DNA from: Flavobacterium galactosidilyticum
GTDB taxonomy: Bacteria > Bacteroidota > Bacteroidia > Flavobacteriales > Flavobacteriaceae
Reading direction: 5' to 3'
DNA length: 64,000 nt
Assembly: GCF_020911945.1 (NCBI RefSeq)
Contig: NZ_CP087135.1
Location: 3,445,501-3,509,500, forward strand
The notes under the pieces were generated by a model. The model saw only the letters and a list, made by a program, of their open reading frames with translations. It was not told the origin of the DNA and searched no databases. Numbering within the stretch: position 1 is the stretch's first letter; every line of letters begins with the position of its first letter. Position numbers and translations under genes: made by a program. Positions 17,607-27,123 of this stretch are shown piece after piece.

Positions 17607-18770
17607 TTATTTTACATAAATTTTCTTTCCTTCAATTTCAAATTTTACTCCCGAAGTTTCCATTAATTTTAAAACTTGAGAAATATTACTAGAGCGCTTA
17701 ACTATAGCACTAAATGTTTCAGTACTAACTTTTCCTTGATAAACAACTTCTACGTCATACCAGCGACTTAGCTGAAGCATAATTTCTTGTATCGTATTAG
17801 AATTAAATTGAAATTTCCCCTTAGTCCAAGCAACTTCTTTATTTAAATCAATATTGTTTTTCTTAGATAACTGACCGCTTCCATTTAGTTGAGACTGTTC
17901 CCCTGGCACCAGGCAAATTGCTGATTTTTCGCTATTAATTTTTACAGCACCTTCTAACAATGTTGTTTTAATTACAGACTCATCACGATACGATGAAACA
18001 TTAAAATGAGTACCTAACACTTCAATATCCATCTTAGCTAAACTAACAATAAAGGGCATTTTTTTGTTTTTTGCCACCTCAAAATAAGCTTCACCAGTAA
18101 TTGTTACTTTTCTTTCCTTCCCTACAAAAGCAACAGGAAAACGAATGGAAGAAGCAGCATTTAACCAAACCTTAGTCCCATCTGGCAATACGAGTTGATA
18201 TTCTCCACCTCGGGGCGTACTAACGGAGTTATAAATTAATTCTTTAGTAGTTTGATTTAAAGTAGTGTACGATAGTTGTCCTTTAGCTGTTTTAACTATT
18301 TGAGTATTGGACTGCTGAGTAACAAGTCCATTCTTTGTAGAATCTAAAACAACAGTAGAACCATTAGATAATGTAAGTATGGCTCTATTTCCTCCTGGAG
18401 GTAAATCTTTTTTAGCCAAAACAGGAGCTGTAATAACAATAGTTTCGGAATCGCTTGTCGAAATAAAATTATAATAAGTTCCTAGACCTATAAACAGAAG
18501 AATTAAGGCTGCTGCCGCTTGTTTGTACCAGCTGATTTTGCTTAATTGGAAGGTTTTCTTCTTTTTCGTAGTTTTTTGTAAGATTCCGGTAAACAATTCT
18601 TTCTCTAAATTTTCTTTCTCCTTATCGGAAAGTAAAGAAGTAACACTTGACTCTTTCTCAAAGTGATTGTAATACTTCTCAAGAAACGAAACTTCAGCAT
18701 TAGAAGCTTTCCCCTTGAGGTACTTTTTTATGATTTTTATGAATGCTTTTTTCCTAATTAAATTGGTCAT
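17607..18770 (-). CDS. FecR-family anti-sigma factor (DUF4974)
   Basis: FecR-type proteins hold an ECF sigma factor until a TonB receptor signals through the periplasm. The protein (387 aa) has a cytoplasmic N-terminal part (1-80), one membrane helix (about 84-103, AAAALILLFIGLGTYY), a periplasmic FecR domain (about 180-285, with TPRGGEYQLVLPDGTKVWLNAAS) and a C-terminal DUF4974 domain (about 315-387) that can dock on the STN domain. It lies between the sigma gene and the STN-SusC, the usual order in Bacteroidota surface-signalling PULs. Confidence 0.92.
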   Translation of the reverse strand: MTNLIRKKAFIKIIKKYLKGKASNAEVSFLEKYYNHFEKESSVTSLLSDKEKENLEKELFTGILQKTTKKKKTFQLSKISWYKQAAAALILLFIGLGTYYNFISTSDSETIVITAPVLAKKDLPPGGNRAILTLSNGSTVVLDSTKNGLVTQQSNTQIVKTAKGQLSYTTLNQTTKELIYNSVSTPRGGEYQLVLPDGTKVWLNAASSIRFPVAFVGKERKVTITGEAYFEVAKNKKMPFIVSLAKMDIEVLGTHFNVSSYRDESVIKTTLLEGAVKINSEKSAICLVPGEQSQLNGSGQLSKKNNIDLNKEVAWTKGKFQFNSNTIQEIMLQLSRWYDVEVVYQGKVSTETFSAIVKRSSNISQVLKLMETSGVKFEIEGKKIYVK

Positions 18771-18833
18771 ACTATCTTCCCTTTATATAGATGTACCGGA
18801 AAAATATAAAACTCCCAAAAAAAAAACTAAATT

Positions 18834-19415
18834 TTATTTTATTATTTCATTTAATGCAACCAAAACAAGTGTAGAAAGTATCACTTTGTCATATAAATCA
18901 GTAGTTGCACGGCCTACTTGGTTTTGAACAGTTTTTTGCGAAATTTGCAATAACTCAGCGATTTCCTTTGTACTACGATTTTCACGAAAGTGTAGCAGAA
19001 ATATTTTCCTTCTTTTTTCAGGAAGACAATTAATCCAACTATCGAAGAGAATTTTTAGATCCTGATCATGCAAATCACTTTCGGGACAATTATGCTGACT
19101 AAGAATGGTATCAAATAACTCAAGGAAAACAGGACTTGATTTTTTCTTTGAGAAAATCTTAAAAACCTGAAAGCGTACCGCTGTATTTAGATAAGCAGCT
19201 AAATTTTCAATTTCTACCTTATTCCTTCTATTCCATAAATCGATAAAAACATTTTGTACTATATCTTTACTATTATCAATATCTTTTATCCTCCTAAATG
19301 CAGCATCAATCATTGACTGCCAATATCTGTGGTAAATTTCCTCGAAAGCCTTACTACTATCGTTAGAAAGAAGGTCGAGTAATTCTTTATCAGTATATTT
19401 GCTAATGGATTTCAA
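18834..19415 (-). CDS. ECF RNA polymerase sigma-70 factor, FecI-like
   Basis: The 193-residue protein has sigma region 2 (about 22-90, FEEIYHRYWQSM and DIVQNVFIDLWNRR) and region 4 (about 125-180, LPEKRRKIFLLHFRENRSTKEIAELL with a helix-turn-helix). It likely directs transcription of the downstream FecR/SusC/SusD/GH16 genes. The start codon is TTG (19413-19415): upstream in frame there is a stop before any ATG, and the next internal Met (residue 35) lies inside region 2. The C-terminal 15 residues are hydrophobic. Confidence 0.9.
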   Translation of the reverse strand: MKSISKYTDKELLDLLSNDSSKAFEEIYHRYWQSMIDAAFRRIKDIDNSKDIVQNVFIDLWNRRNKVEIENLAAYLNTAVRFQVFKIFSKKKSSPVFLELFDTILSQHNCPESDLHDQDLKILFDSWINCLPEKRRKIFLLHFRENRSTKEIAELLQISQKTVQNQVGRATTDLYDKVILSTLVLVALNEIIK

Positions 19416-19745
19416 GAAAATCTTATTTAATAATTATTGATGTTTGTGTGATTATTTTATAGTCTAAAAATAAAGTCAATTAAAAATAGTACGAGAAGCT
19501 TTTTCTTGATATTTTGAGTGTTAGATTAATCTACTCTGTTCACTTCCATCAAAAAGGTCGAGAAAAACCCGAATTAAACTACAAATAAAAGCCTAAATCT
19601 CTATTTTTTCAATATTAAGCATTTTGTATTTACCAAACAAAAAATACGCTGTATTAAACAAAAAAAATAATAATAAATAAATTATAAACAAAATTTTAGT
19701 TAAAAAATTGACCAATTAAACCAAAAACAGCTATCTATTCAATAA
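19416..19745. other. AT-rich gap without a gene
   Basis: The gap between the sigma-factor gene and the cutC terminator is very AT-rich. It must hold the sigma gene's promoter, but no clear TAnnTTTG element was found on the minus strand. No ORF with coding character was seen. Confidence 0.5.
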
Positions 19746-19805
19746 AAAATTCGTCCTAAAAATCATCTTCATTTAAGCAGAGTCGATTTTTACGGACGAA
19801 TTTTT
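19746..19805 (-). terminator. Terminator of the large PUL 2 enzyme operon
   Basis: A long inverted repeat: AAAATTCGTCC-TAAAAATC pairs with GATTTTTACGGACGAATTTT, with one bulged base, across about 20 nt. It lies 31 nt past the cutC stop and gives a T-rich tail on the minus strand. Confidence 0.8.
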
Positions 19806-19836
19806 ATTTTATTCCTAGTTTGCCTAAAGAATTTCC

Positions 19837-20520
19837 TTAGAGGCTACATTCTAATTTTCTCTTTAAAGCTTTCACTTCATCACCACTAGCGGTTTCACCT
19901 AATTCAACAATTGCTGATGAATGGTAAAAACTAGCATTCGTTTTTTCTTTTAGTAAACCAATATTTGTTGAGCGCAATCCACCACCTGGCATAATTGTTA
20001 TTCTTCCATTAGCTTTAACAACTAATTCAGCTAACACCTCAATACCTTCGACTACATTTAGTTCTTGACCAGAAGTTAGTATTGTTTTAAAACCGCATTC
20101 GATCACCGTTTCAAGAGATTGATATACATTATTTACTACATCAAAAGCACGATGAAACGTACAGGGAACAGGATCTGCCAATGCCACTAATTCGCTATTT
20201 TGTTCTTTATTGACATTGCCGTCTTTATCTAAAATCCCGAAGACAAAACCATCTACATTTAGTTTTTTGAACGCTATAATTTCTTCTTTCATTTGTTCAA
20301 ATTCGGCATTCGTATAAGCAAAATCACCACCACGTGGTCGAATCATTACATTCAAATCGATATTCAATTCTTTACGAGCTTGCTTAGCAATTTCAAAATC
20401 AGGTGTAGTTCCGCCTTCATTCATATTAGCGCACAACTCGACTCTGTCGGCTCCATTTACTTGCGCTATAAGTGCACTTCTAAGATTAAAACACGCAATT
20501 TCTAATTTATTCATTTTCAT
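19837..20520 (-). CDS. cutC: CutC family protein
   Basis: The 227-residue protein is a complete CutC TIM barrel, with GADRVELCANMNEGGTTPD, the MIRPRGGDF motif, and HRAFD. CutC was first linked to copper homeostasis in E. coli, but in Bacteroidota it often lies in glycan-utilization loci, where its role is unsettled. Here it starts 1 nt after the glycosylasparaginase gene and ends the operon, which points to a part in the sugar or glyco-asparagine pathway rather than copper. Confidence 0.9.
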   Translation of the reverse strand: MKMNKLEIACFNLRSALIAQVNGADRVELCANMNEGGTTPDFEIAKQARKELNIDLNVMIRPRGGDFAYTNAEFEQMKEEIIAFKKLNVDGFVFGILDKDGNVNKEQNSELVALADPVPCTFHRAFDVVNNVYQSLETVIECGFKTILTSGQELNVVEGIEVLAELVVKANGRITIMPGGGLRSTNIGLLKEKTNASFYHSSAIVELGETASGDEVKALKRKLECSL

Positions 20521-20521
20521 T

Positions 20522-21520
20522 TTATTTTAAAAAATATTCAGCATCAATTAATCTATTTCCAGTGTCGTCATGAACGGCATAATTAAAACCTCCTTGAATA
20601 CAATACGATCCATATTCTCCTTTCTTATTCAATGCAATAAAACCTACCTGAATGTCCTTTAGCTCTTTATTTCTGTTCTTAGTCAGTTTGACAATTCGCG
20701 CAACGGCTTCTTCACATGCTTTTTGTGGTGATTTACCTTGGCGCATTAATTCGACAACCAAATGGCAACCCGAAATTCGAATCACTTCTTCTCCATGGCC
20801 TGTTGCTGTAGCTGCACCAATTTCGTTATCGACAAACAAACCCGCACCTATAATAGGAGAATCGCCTAACCGACCGTGCATTTTGAAAGCCATTCCACTG
20901 GTAGTACAAGCTCCCGAAAGATTACCGTCAGCATCCAAAGCGATCATTCCAATAGTATCGTGATTTTCAATATTCGCAATGGGTTTATATTTACTATCTT
21001 TTAGCCATTCCTTCCATTCTTTTTCGGATTCTTCGGTCAATAAATTCTCCTTTTTAAACCCTTGCGATAAGGCAAATTGCAAAGCACCATCACCTACTAA
21101 CATCACGTGTGGCGTTTTTTCCATAACAGCTCGCGCCACAGAAATAGGGTGTTTTATATTTTCCAAACAACCAACCGATCCTATATTAGATTGCTCATCC
21201 ATAATGCAAGAATCGAGCGTTACACGCCCGTCTCTATCAGGTCTTCCGCCGTAGCCCACGCTGCGTTCTTTTGGATCGCCCTCGGGAATTTTCACGCCAG
21301 CTTCTACAGCATCAAGTGCACGGCCTTTATTTTTCAATACTTCCCAAGCCGCTTCATTCGCTTGAATTCCGAAATTCCAAGTAGAAAGAACAATAGGTTT
21401 CTTCCCTTTTTTGGAGCTAACGGTATTATTTTCTTCTTCAGACTTTACACCAAATGAATTTAATGCAACAGCCACCGAAGCCGCTGCAGCAGTCTTTATA
21501 AAATTTCTACGATTACTCAT
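20522..21520 (-). CDS. N4-(beta-N-acetylglucosaminyl)-L-asparaginase (glycosylasparaginase)
   Basis: This Ntn-hydrolase cleaves the GlcNAc-Asn bond to aspartate and amino-sugar. The 332-residue precursor has a twin-arginine-like signal (SNRRNFIK, then a hydrophobic stretch to about residue 24). The autoprocessing site lies at HDT, with Thr189 as the new N-terminal nucleophile, followed by GMIALDADGNLSGACTTSG and GATATGHGE. It resembles the periplasmic enzyme known from Elizabethkingia (formerly Flavobacterium) meningosepticum. Known enzymes need asparagine with free amino and carboxyl groups, so it would act on fully proteolysed glyco-asparagine. Confidence 0.93.
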   Translation of the reverse strand: MSNRRNFIKTAAAASVAVALNSFGVKSEEENNTVSSKKGKKPIVLSTWNFGIQANEAAWEVLKNKGRALDAVEAGVKIPEGDPKERSVGYGGRPDRDGRVTLDSCIMDEQSNIGSVGCLENIKHPISVARAVMEKTPHVMLVGDGALQFALSQGFKKENLLTEESEKEWKEWLKDSKYKPIANIENHDTIGMIALDADGNLSGACTTSGMAFKMHGRLGDSPIIGAGLFVDNEIGAATATGHGEEVIRISGCHLVVELMRQGKSPQKACEEAVARIVKLTKNRNKELKDIQVGFIALNKKGEYGSYCIQGGFNYAVHDDTGNRLIDAEYFLK

Positions 21521-21557
21521 CTTATTATTTTTAATTCATTAAAATCACATCTTAAAT

Positions 21558-22487
21558 CTAAAAACGAACAAATTTGTCATTAAAACATTCTTTATAAATC
21601 AAACTTGTAGCGCCCAATAAAGCTGCTATCTCATTATTAGAAGAAATGGTAACTTTTACATTGCAGCCTTGCTTTTTAATTTTATCCTCAAATGAAGGTA
21701 AGAAAAAAGTACTTGCATTGGCAATTTTCCCACCAATTATAAAACTATCCGCTTCAAATATTTTTAGCCAAGGAGATACAATTGATCCTAAATCTTCTCC
21801 AAATTTTTGAAATGCTTCAATAGCCAAATTATCTCCGGCTGTGGCCAAATTAAAAATTTCTAATCCAGTCTCAACTTTAGCTCCACTCAATTTATAATAA
21901 TTATTAATCAATCCACGGGCAGAAACATAATCCTCGGCTACGCTATCTTTATAAGAAGCATTGTATAATTCGCCATCTTTCGGTACATAATTACCTGTTG
22001 AAATTGCTTCTCCCTTTTCTATAAAACAAGCTCCCAATCCAGTTCCAAGTGTAACTGCCATTACCTTTTTCGTTCGGTTTTCAGCATTTTTAAAAACTTC
22101 TCCTTTACCAAAACTATCGGCATCATTCTCAAAAAGAACCGGAAAATCATACGACAACTCAAGTCGGTCTTGAATTAATTTTCGAACATCTAATCCGTAA
22201 AAATGTTCGTATTTTGTTTGTCCCTTTATCCAACAAATTCCATTTCTGTAATCAAAAGGCCCCGGCATACAAACGGAAATCCCTGAAAACTCTCCGATTC
22301 CGGAGTTTTTCAATGATGTGCGAATCACTCGTTCCCAAATATCCATAACCTGATCAGCCTGAAGATTCGAATCAAATGATTCTTTATATAAAGAAGACTT
22401 AAGCACTTTCATATCATTAACAGCTATAATTCCAGCCGTGATATGGCTTCCACCTACATCTAATCCTATAGCGAATATATCTTTCAT
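21558..22487 (-). CDS. ROK-family sugar kinase-like protein
   Basis: The 309 residues show the ROK/hexokinase ATPase fold: DVGGSHITAGI (phosphate 1), the catalytic Asp in FENDADSFGKGE, and TLGTGLGACFIEKG (phosphate 2). In place of the usual ROK zinc motif (GELGH... CxCGxxGC) it reads GELYNASYKDSVAEDYVS, with no Cys pair. In this operon it would phosphorylate a released sugar such as GlcNAc, mannose or ManNAc; that is inferred from the neighbours. It is cytoplasmic, between the GH20 and glycosylasparaginase genes. Confidence 0.87.
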   Translation of the reverse strand: MKDIFAIGLDVGGSHITAGIIAVNDMKVLKSSLYKESFDSNLQADQVMDIWERVIRTSLKNSGIGEFSGISVCMPGPFDYRNGICWIKGQTKYEHFYGLDVRKLIQDRLELSYDFPVLFENDADSFGKGEVFKNAENRTKKVMAVTLGTGLGACFIEKGEAISTGNYVPKDGELYNASYKDSVAEDYVSARGLINNYYKLSGAKVETGLEIFNLATAGDNLAIEAFQKFGEDLGSIVSPWLKIFEADSFIIGGKIANASTFFLPSFEDKIKKQGCNVKVTISSNNEIAALLGATSLIYKECFNDKFVRF

Positions 22488-22615
22488 TTATTCTTATTAA
22501 TTGTATGGTCCGCAAATGAAAATCTAATCTTTTTCAAATTAAACTCTCAGTATTGCATACCTATTTCTATACTCTCTATCTTATTTAAAAAATACTAATT
22601 GATTTTAGTTCTCTA

Positions 22616-24925
22616 TTATTCTACAATAATTTCATCAACAAACAACCAAGCAGCTTGCTTCTCTCCTGGATGACCTACAGGACATTTTCCTAAATTTTTA
22701 GCGGTAACACGAACTGCTTTTATCTTTTGTTCAGGAAATTTAGTCTTGAAATCTTGTATTTGTGTATCTCTGGCATCAACAGGAATTGTATTATTTACCG
22801 TTTTAATTTCTTTGAAATTAATTCCATCTACTGACACTTCAAACTTTACCCATTGTGGAAAAAACACCCATTGCGGCCAATTTTGAATTGTACCCAATGA
22901 AATACTACTTGCTAAAACTGGAGTTCCTAAATCAATTGTCGCAACCATATCATTTCCACTGAAACCATGCCACTGCTTGCCTATATCTTTAGTTCCTCTA
23001 AATCCGTCAGTCAAAGTATTAACACCATTTGCAGGATAATAACGACTGTTTACACTTTCGTATTTGACAGCTTTTCCTGTAGCTTTATTAAAAGTAAAAG
23101 ATTGTTCAGCAGGCTTGGTATTCATCACTTTACCGTTCAAAGCCATTATAGCTTTTACAGTCATAGAAGTCGTTACTACAAAAGGTTTTTCATATTTAGT
23201 ACTTCCAATTGTTGGTACACTACCATCTGTTGTGTAATAAATTACGCCATCAGCATTCTCCGTTTCTAATGCTATAGAAAGTGAGTTGTTTGCAACAATT
23301 GGTTTAATATCTACCTTATAATTCCCTTTAGAATAATGGAATCCTTTTTGCTCATAACCTACTAAATGAGGCTGTAAACGCTTGTTGAAATTCTCCCAAT
23401 TGCGGCTTCCTTTTGAAGACCACAATACTTCTGCCAGTGCGGGCATACGAGGTAAGATCATATACTCAACATGTTCGTAAGTTGGAACATATTCCGTCCA
23501 TAGATTCGCTTGAGACCCTAACACTCTTTTTCCTTCCTCCACAGTTAATTCTGCTGGAATTGGTTCGTAGTGATATACTTTTTTCAACGTATTAAAACCT
23601 CCAATTGCTAACGGCTCTGTTTCTGGATCACCTTGATAATGGTCAAAGTAAAGTGGGTAACCCGGTGTCATAATTACATCATGTCCCATTTTAGCGGCTT
23701 CAATTCCACCTGCCTCACCTTGCCAACTCATAACGGTAGCTTCTGGAGCCAATCCGCCTTCTAGGATTTCGTCCCAACCAATCATTTTTCTGTTTTTAGA
23801 AACGATGAATTTTTCCATTCGACGAATGAAATAACTCTGTAGTTCCTTTTCATCTTTCAAATTCTCCGTTTTCATTCTGGCTTGACATTTAGGACAGTTT
23901 TTCCAGCTCTTTTTGTCAACTTCATCACCTCCAACGTGAATATATTTAGATGGAAAAATAGCCATTACCTCAACTAAAATATCCTGTAAAAAACCAAAAG
24001 CTTGGTCATTTCCTGCGCAATAATTACTTTCTACTTTAGAGGCTAAAAAATTACCTGACTGTGCAAATGTATTTTTAGGATTACAAGAAAGTTCTGGATA
24101 AGCAGCCATTGCAGCCTCAGAGTGACCTGGCATCTCGATTTCTGGAACTACGGTAATATTTCTTGCTTTGGCGTAAGCCACAATATCCTTAGCTTGCTCC
24201 TGTGTATAATACCCTCCGTAAGTCGATTTGCTTCTGTCCGCATTAAATTCTATTCCTGCCCAATCCCAAGGTTTCCCCCAATCCTCAACGCGCCAAGCAG
24301 CTTGTTGTGTCAATTTTGGATATTTTTTAATTTCTAAACGCCATCCTGCACCATCAACTAGATGCCAATGAAAAACATTCATTTTGTAAGTTGCCAATAA
24401 ATCTATAAATTCCTTTACCAATTCAGTCGAAAAGAAATGGCGACTCACATCAAGCATCATTCCTCTCCATCCAAAACGTGGATAATCTTTGATTTCCATG
24501 CTTGGGATTTGTACCACATCATTAGTTCTTATAAAAGGCAACGTCTGTAGTAAAGATTGCACTCCGTAAAATAATCCTTTAGAAGAATTAGCTTTCACCA
24601 AAATCCCTTTTGGATTTACCGATATCAAATAGCCTTCGTCACCAATTTCTTTTATTTTTTCGATACTAAAAACAATCGCTTTCGCTTTAGGTTGATTTGA
24701 CTTTAAGGTAAAGCCAGTCACTTTATTTACATATTCTGTAAAAAAATGAACTACATCTGCAACAGCTTTATCGTTTTTTGGAAATTGAACCGTTGTATTA
24801 TTATCCATTACAAAATTGCCTTCCTTCATTTCTAAACTCAACGGTTGTGGAATAATATGCACTGCTTGTTGCGCCTGCAGCAGCATCGTGAAGAGCAAAC
24901 TGGCTATTAAAATTGTCTTTTTCAT
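22616..24925 (-). CDS. Beta-N-acetylhexosaminidase, GH20
   Basis: GH20 enzymes remove terminal beta-GlcNAc/GalNAc by substrate-assisted catalysis. The 769-residue protein has a signal peptide (1-18), a GH20b domain (about 20-145), and the catalytic barrel starting RGMMLDVSRHFF with the Asp-Glu pair D334-E335 in HVGGDEVDKKSW. A chitobiase-type C-terminal domain (IYYTTDGSVPT, about 565-615) and a discoidin-like beta-sandwich (about 640-769) that may bind sugar follow. In this locus it would remove a core GlcNAc of the N-glycan; chitin oligomers are the alternative. Confidence 0.94.
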   Translation of the reverse strand: MKKTILIASLLFTMLLQAQQAVHIIPQPLSLEMKEGNFVMDNNTTVQFPKNDKAVADVVHFFTEYVNKVTGFTLKSNQPKAKAIVFSIEKIKEIGDEGYLISVNPKGILVKANSSKGLFYGVQSLLQTLPFIRTNDVVQIPSMEIKDYPRFGWRGMMLDVSRHFFSTELVKEFIDLLATYKMNVFHWHLVDGAGWRLEIKKYPKLTQQAAWRVEDWGKPWDWAGIEFNADRSKSTYGGYYTQEQAKDIVAYAKARNITVVPEIEMPGHSEAAMAAYPELSCNPKNTFAQSGNFLASKVESNYCAGNDQAFGFLQDILVEVMAIFPSKYIHVGGDEVDKKSWKNCPKCQARMKTENLKDEKELQSYFIRRMEKFIVSKNRKMIGWDEILEGGLAPEATVMSWQGEAGGIEAAKMGHDVIMTPGYPLYFDHYQGDPETEPLAIGGFNTLKKVYHYEPIPAELTVEEGKRVLGSQANLWTEYVPTYEHVEYMILPRMPALAEVLWSSKGSRNWENFNKRLQPHLVGYEQKGFHYSKGNYKVDIKPIVANNSLSIALETENADGVIYYTTDGSVPTIGSTKYEKPFVVTTSMTVKAIMALNGKVMNTKPAEQSFTFNKATGKAVKYESVNSRYYPANGVNTLTDGFRGTKDIGKQWHGFSGNDMVATIDLGTPVLASSISLGTIQNWPQWVFFPQWVKFEVSVDGINFKEIKTVNNTIPVDARDTQIQDFKTKFPEQKIKAVRVTAKNLGKCPVGHPGEKQAAWLFVDEIIVE

Positions 24926-25078
24926 TTTCTTTTATTTTTATTAATTCGTTTATTATTTCATTTGCCACAAAGACGCAAATTTTAGATAATAGTTACTTAG
25001 TGTATTAAAGTGGAAACCCAGTCAATTACCTGCTATCTTCGCGGATCTTTCGTGATTATACCTAATTATTATAAAATA

Positions 25079-26161
25079 TTATTTTAAAACCTCCGTGATT
25101 TCATTAGCAATTGGATGATCCGCTTTATAAGTATAGCCCAATAATTTAGCTATAGTTTGAGCGAACTGTTTTTGATAGATTTGTCCCTCTGTTTTGATTT
25201 CGCCTTTAGACTTAATATTTGGTCCCATTGCTGCAAACCAAATTTCTGAAGCGCCCTTGATCGAACTATCATGACTTGTCCATTGCCCTTTAATTACATC
25301 ACCACGACCATGATCTGTGGTGAAAATTAATGCTGTTTTGTTTCTATACTGAGGATCATTTTGCACATACTCCCAGATTTGCTTTATCCAAGCGTCCACC
25401 TGATGCGCCGCGTCTAAATACGAACGATACTTCCCAGCATGCGCCCACTCATCAGTTTCTCCGTATGCTATGTATAATACTTTTGGTTTATTAATTTTTA
25501 GTTCTTCTAATGCACCGTAATGTGTAAAAATATCGAAACACTCCGCACCATGCCATGGTTTATAAGAATCAGCAAGCATATCATTAATCAATTTTTGACT
25601 TGCTGAAGGATTTTTTCCACCAATTGGATCAAAGGCCGAAATAACTGGAATTCCACTTCTTTTTTCGTTGAGAATTCTACCAAATGCTTCCCAGGCTCCA
25701 AAAGCGGCTATTTTGCCTTTCAGCTTTGGTTGTTGATTTAAAAACTCCAAAACAGTAACATGCGGATTGGGTTCATAACTATTAGAATTAATAGCGGGGT
25801 CAGGATAACCAGTCATAATCTCACTATATCCAGGATAGCTAAACCAATGTGGATTAGCGGTAGTAACCAAATTACCCAGCTTTCTATTTCCGTATAATTG
25901 CCCCTTTGAAGCAAAAACGGACCACATAAAAGGCATTAATTTTTCTCGACGTTCCTGAATATTGTCACTCCAATATTTTTTAAAAATATAAGTACTATCG
26001 CCCTCATTATATTTTTTATTATTTGCTATTTCAGGATCCATTCCTTGAAATAACTCTTGCCATCTGAGTCCGTCCGTAGTAATAACAATAATATTCTCTA
26101 CCTGTTGAGCATTTATGATATTTCCAATAAAACATAGTAACAATAGTAAGATTTTTTTCAT
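25079..26161 (-). CDS. Secreted alkaline-phosphatase-superfamily protein (phosphodiesterase/phosphatase-like)
   Basis: The 360-residue protein begins with a signal peptide (about 1-18). It shows the metal-site order of the alkaline phosphatase/NPP/phosphoglyceromutase superfamily: IIVITTDGLRW at the first strand, a nucleophile region in TTANPHWFSYPGYSEIMTG, YGETDEWAH, and the late TTDHGRGD. The substrate is unknown. It sits between GH16 and GH20 in the mannosidase operon, so it may remove phosphate groups or cut a phosphodiester on the glycan. A sulfatase role is unlikely, since no CxPSR motif is seen. Confidence 0.78.
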   Translation of the reverse strand: MKKILLLLLCFIGNIINAQQVENIIVITTDGLRWQELFQGMDPEIANNKKYNEGDSTYIFKKYWSDNIQERREKLMPFMWSVFASKGQLYGNRKLGNLVTTANPHWFSYPGYSEIMTGYPDPAINSNSYEPNPHVTVLEFLNQQPKLKGKIAAFGAWEAFGRILNEKRSGIPVISAFDPIGGKNPSASQKLINDMLADSYKPWHGAECFDIFTHYGALEELKINKPKVLYIAYGETDEWAHAGKYRSYLDAAHQVDAWIKQIWEYVQNDPQYRNKTALIFTTDHGRGDVIKGQWTSHDSSIKGASEIWFAAMGPNIKSKGEIKTEGQIYQKQFAQTIAKLLGYTYKADHPIANEITEVLK

Positions 26162-26196
26162 TTCTTTATTTTTTTTTAAGTTCCTGATACGTTATT

Positions 26197-27069
26197 TTAT
26201 TTTTTCTCGTAAACTCTCACGTAGTCTACTAGAAACTGTTGTGGCAAAACGCTATCATCGATTGGTCCAGGCCAGTTGGCGCCCATTGCTAAATTCAGCA
26301 ACAAATAAAACGGTTTTCGAAACGGATTGTCATCTCCTACTCCAGCCGAATCAATAGAAAAACTATGGTATTTATTGTTGTTGAAATAAACATCAATCGT
26401 TTTCTCATTCCATTCTATCGCATACAAATGAAAATCATTTTTTAAATTTTCTGAAGTAATCTTATTTCCATTCGATTTATTTCCTTCAGCATTGGGATCT
26501 GGAAAATGCATAGTTCCATAAATATCTTTTGGCTGATTACCAATAAATTCCATAATATCAATCTCACCGCATTTGGGCCAACCCACTTCTGATCGATTTG
26601 TTCCCATCATCCAGATTGCAGGCCATATTCCACCACCATGAGGAAGCTTAGCTTTGACCTCGATCCTTCCATATTTCCAACCTACTTTCCCCAGTGTATT
26701 AATACTCGCCGAAGTGTATTGTGCAGTAGAATCTTGTGTTTTCCAAGTTGGATTTTCTTTAGAATAAAATTCGTTTGGAAAACTTTCCTTTCTACCTGTA
26801 ATAGCTAAAACTCCTTTGCTTACCCACACATTCTCTTTTCTGGCATTGGTATAATATTGTTGTTCATTATTCCTAATGTGTCCTACTTCATAGCTCCACT
26901 TTTTAGGATTTGGAAGTCCGGTATAATTAAACTCTTCCTTCCAAACTAATTTCCATTTATCCTTTTTCTGAGCGTTTGAGGAAGTGCCAGCAATTAATAT
27001 CAGCACAAGAAACAATCTGCTAATTAGCGTTGTTTTCTTATTTTTTAAATATTTATTTTTTAGGTTCAT
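26197..27069 (-). CDS. GH16 family glycoside hydrolase (PUL 2)
   Basis: This 290-residue GH16 has the signature GEIDIMEFIG (two Glu and one Asp), a WPAIWMMG strand and a typical C-terminal VDYVRVYEKK. A signal peptide lies at about 14-34 after a basic stretch (LKNKYLKNKKT). Its closest look is to laminarinases (endo-beta-1,3-glucanases), but specificity cannot be fixed by eye. It shares the fold but little local sequence with the GH16 of PUL 1. A beta-glucanase among N-glycan enzymes is unexpected and hints at a fungal wall substrate. Confidence 0.9.
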   Translation of the reverse strand: MNLKNKYLKNKKTTLISRLFLVLILIAGTSSNAQKKDKWKLVWKEEFNYTGLPNPKKWSYEVGHIRNNEQQYYTNARKENVWVSKGVLAITGRKESFPNEFYSKENPTWKTQDSTAQYTSASINTLGKVGWKYGRIEVKAKLPHGGGIWPAIWMMGTNRSEVGWPKCGEIDIMEFIGNQPKDIYGTMHFPDPNAEGNKSNGNKITSENLKNDFHLYAIEWNEKTIDVYFNNNKYHSFSIDSAGVGDDNPFRKPFYLLLNLAMGANWPGPIDDSVLPQQFLVDYVRVYEKK

Positions 27070-27123
27070 GTGATTTGGGGGTTATTTTTAACTTGCTTTT
27101 TAAACTTCAATAATCATCCAACT

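Noticed and set aside
24960..25055. Two short CAAAG/CTTTCG-like segments between the AP-like and GH20 genes as a repeat family
   Set aside because: Only loosely alike and too short; no clear period or hairpin.
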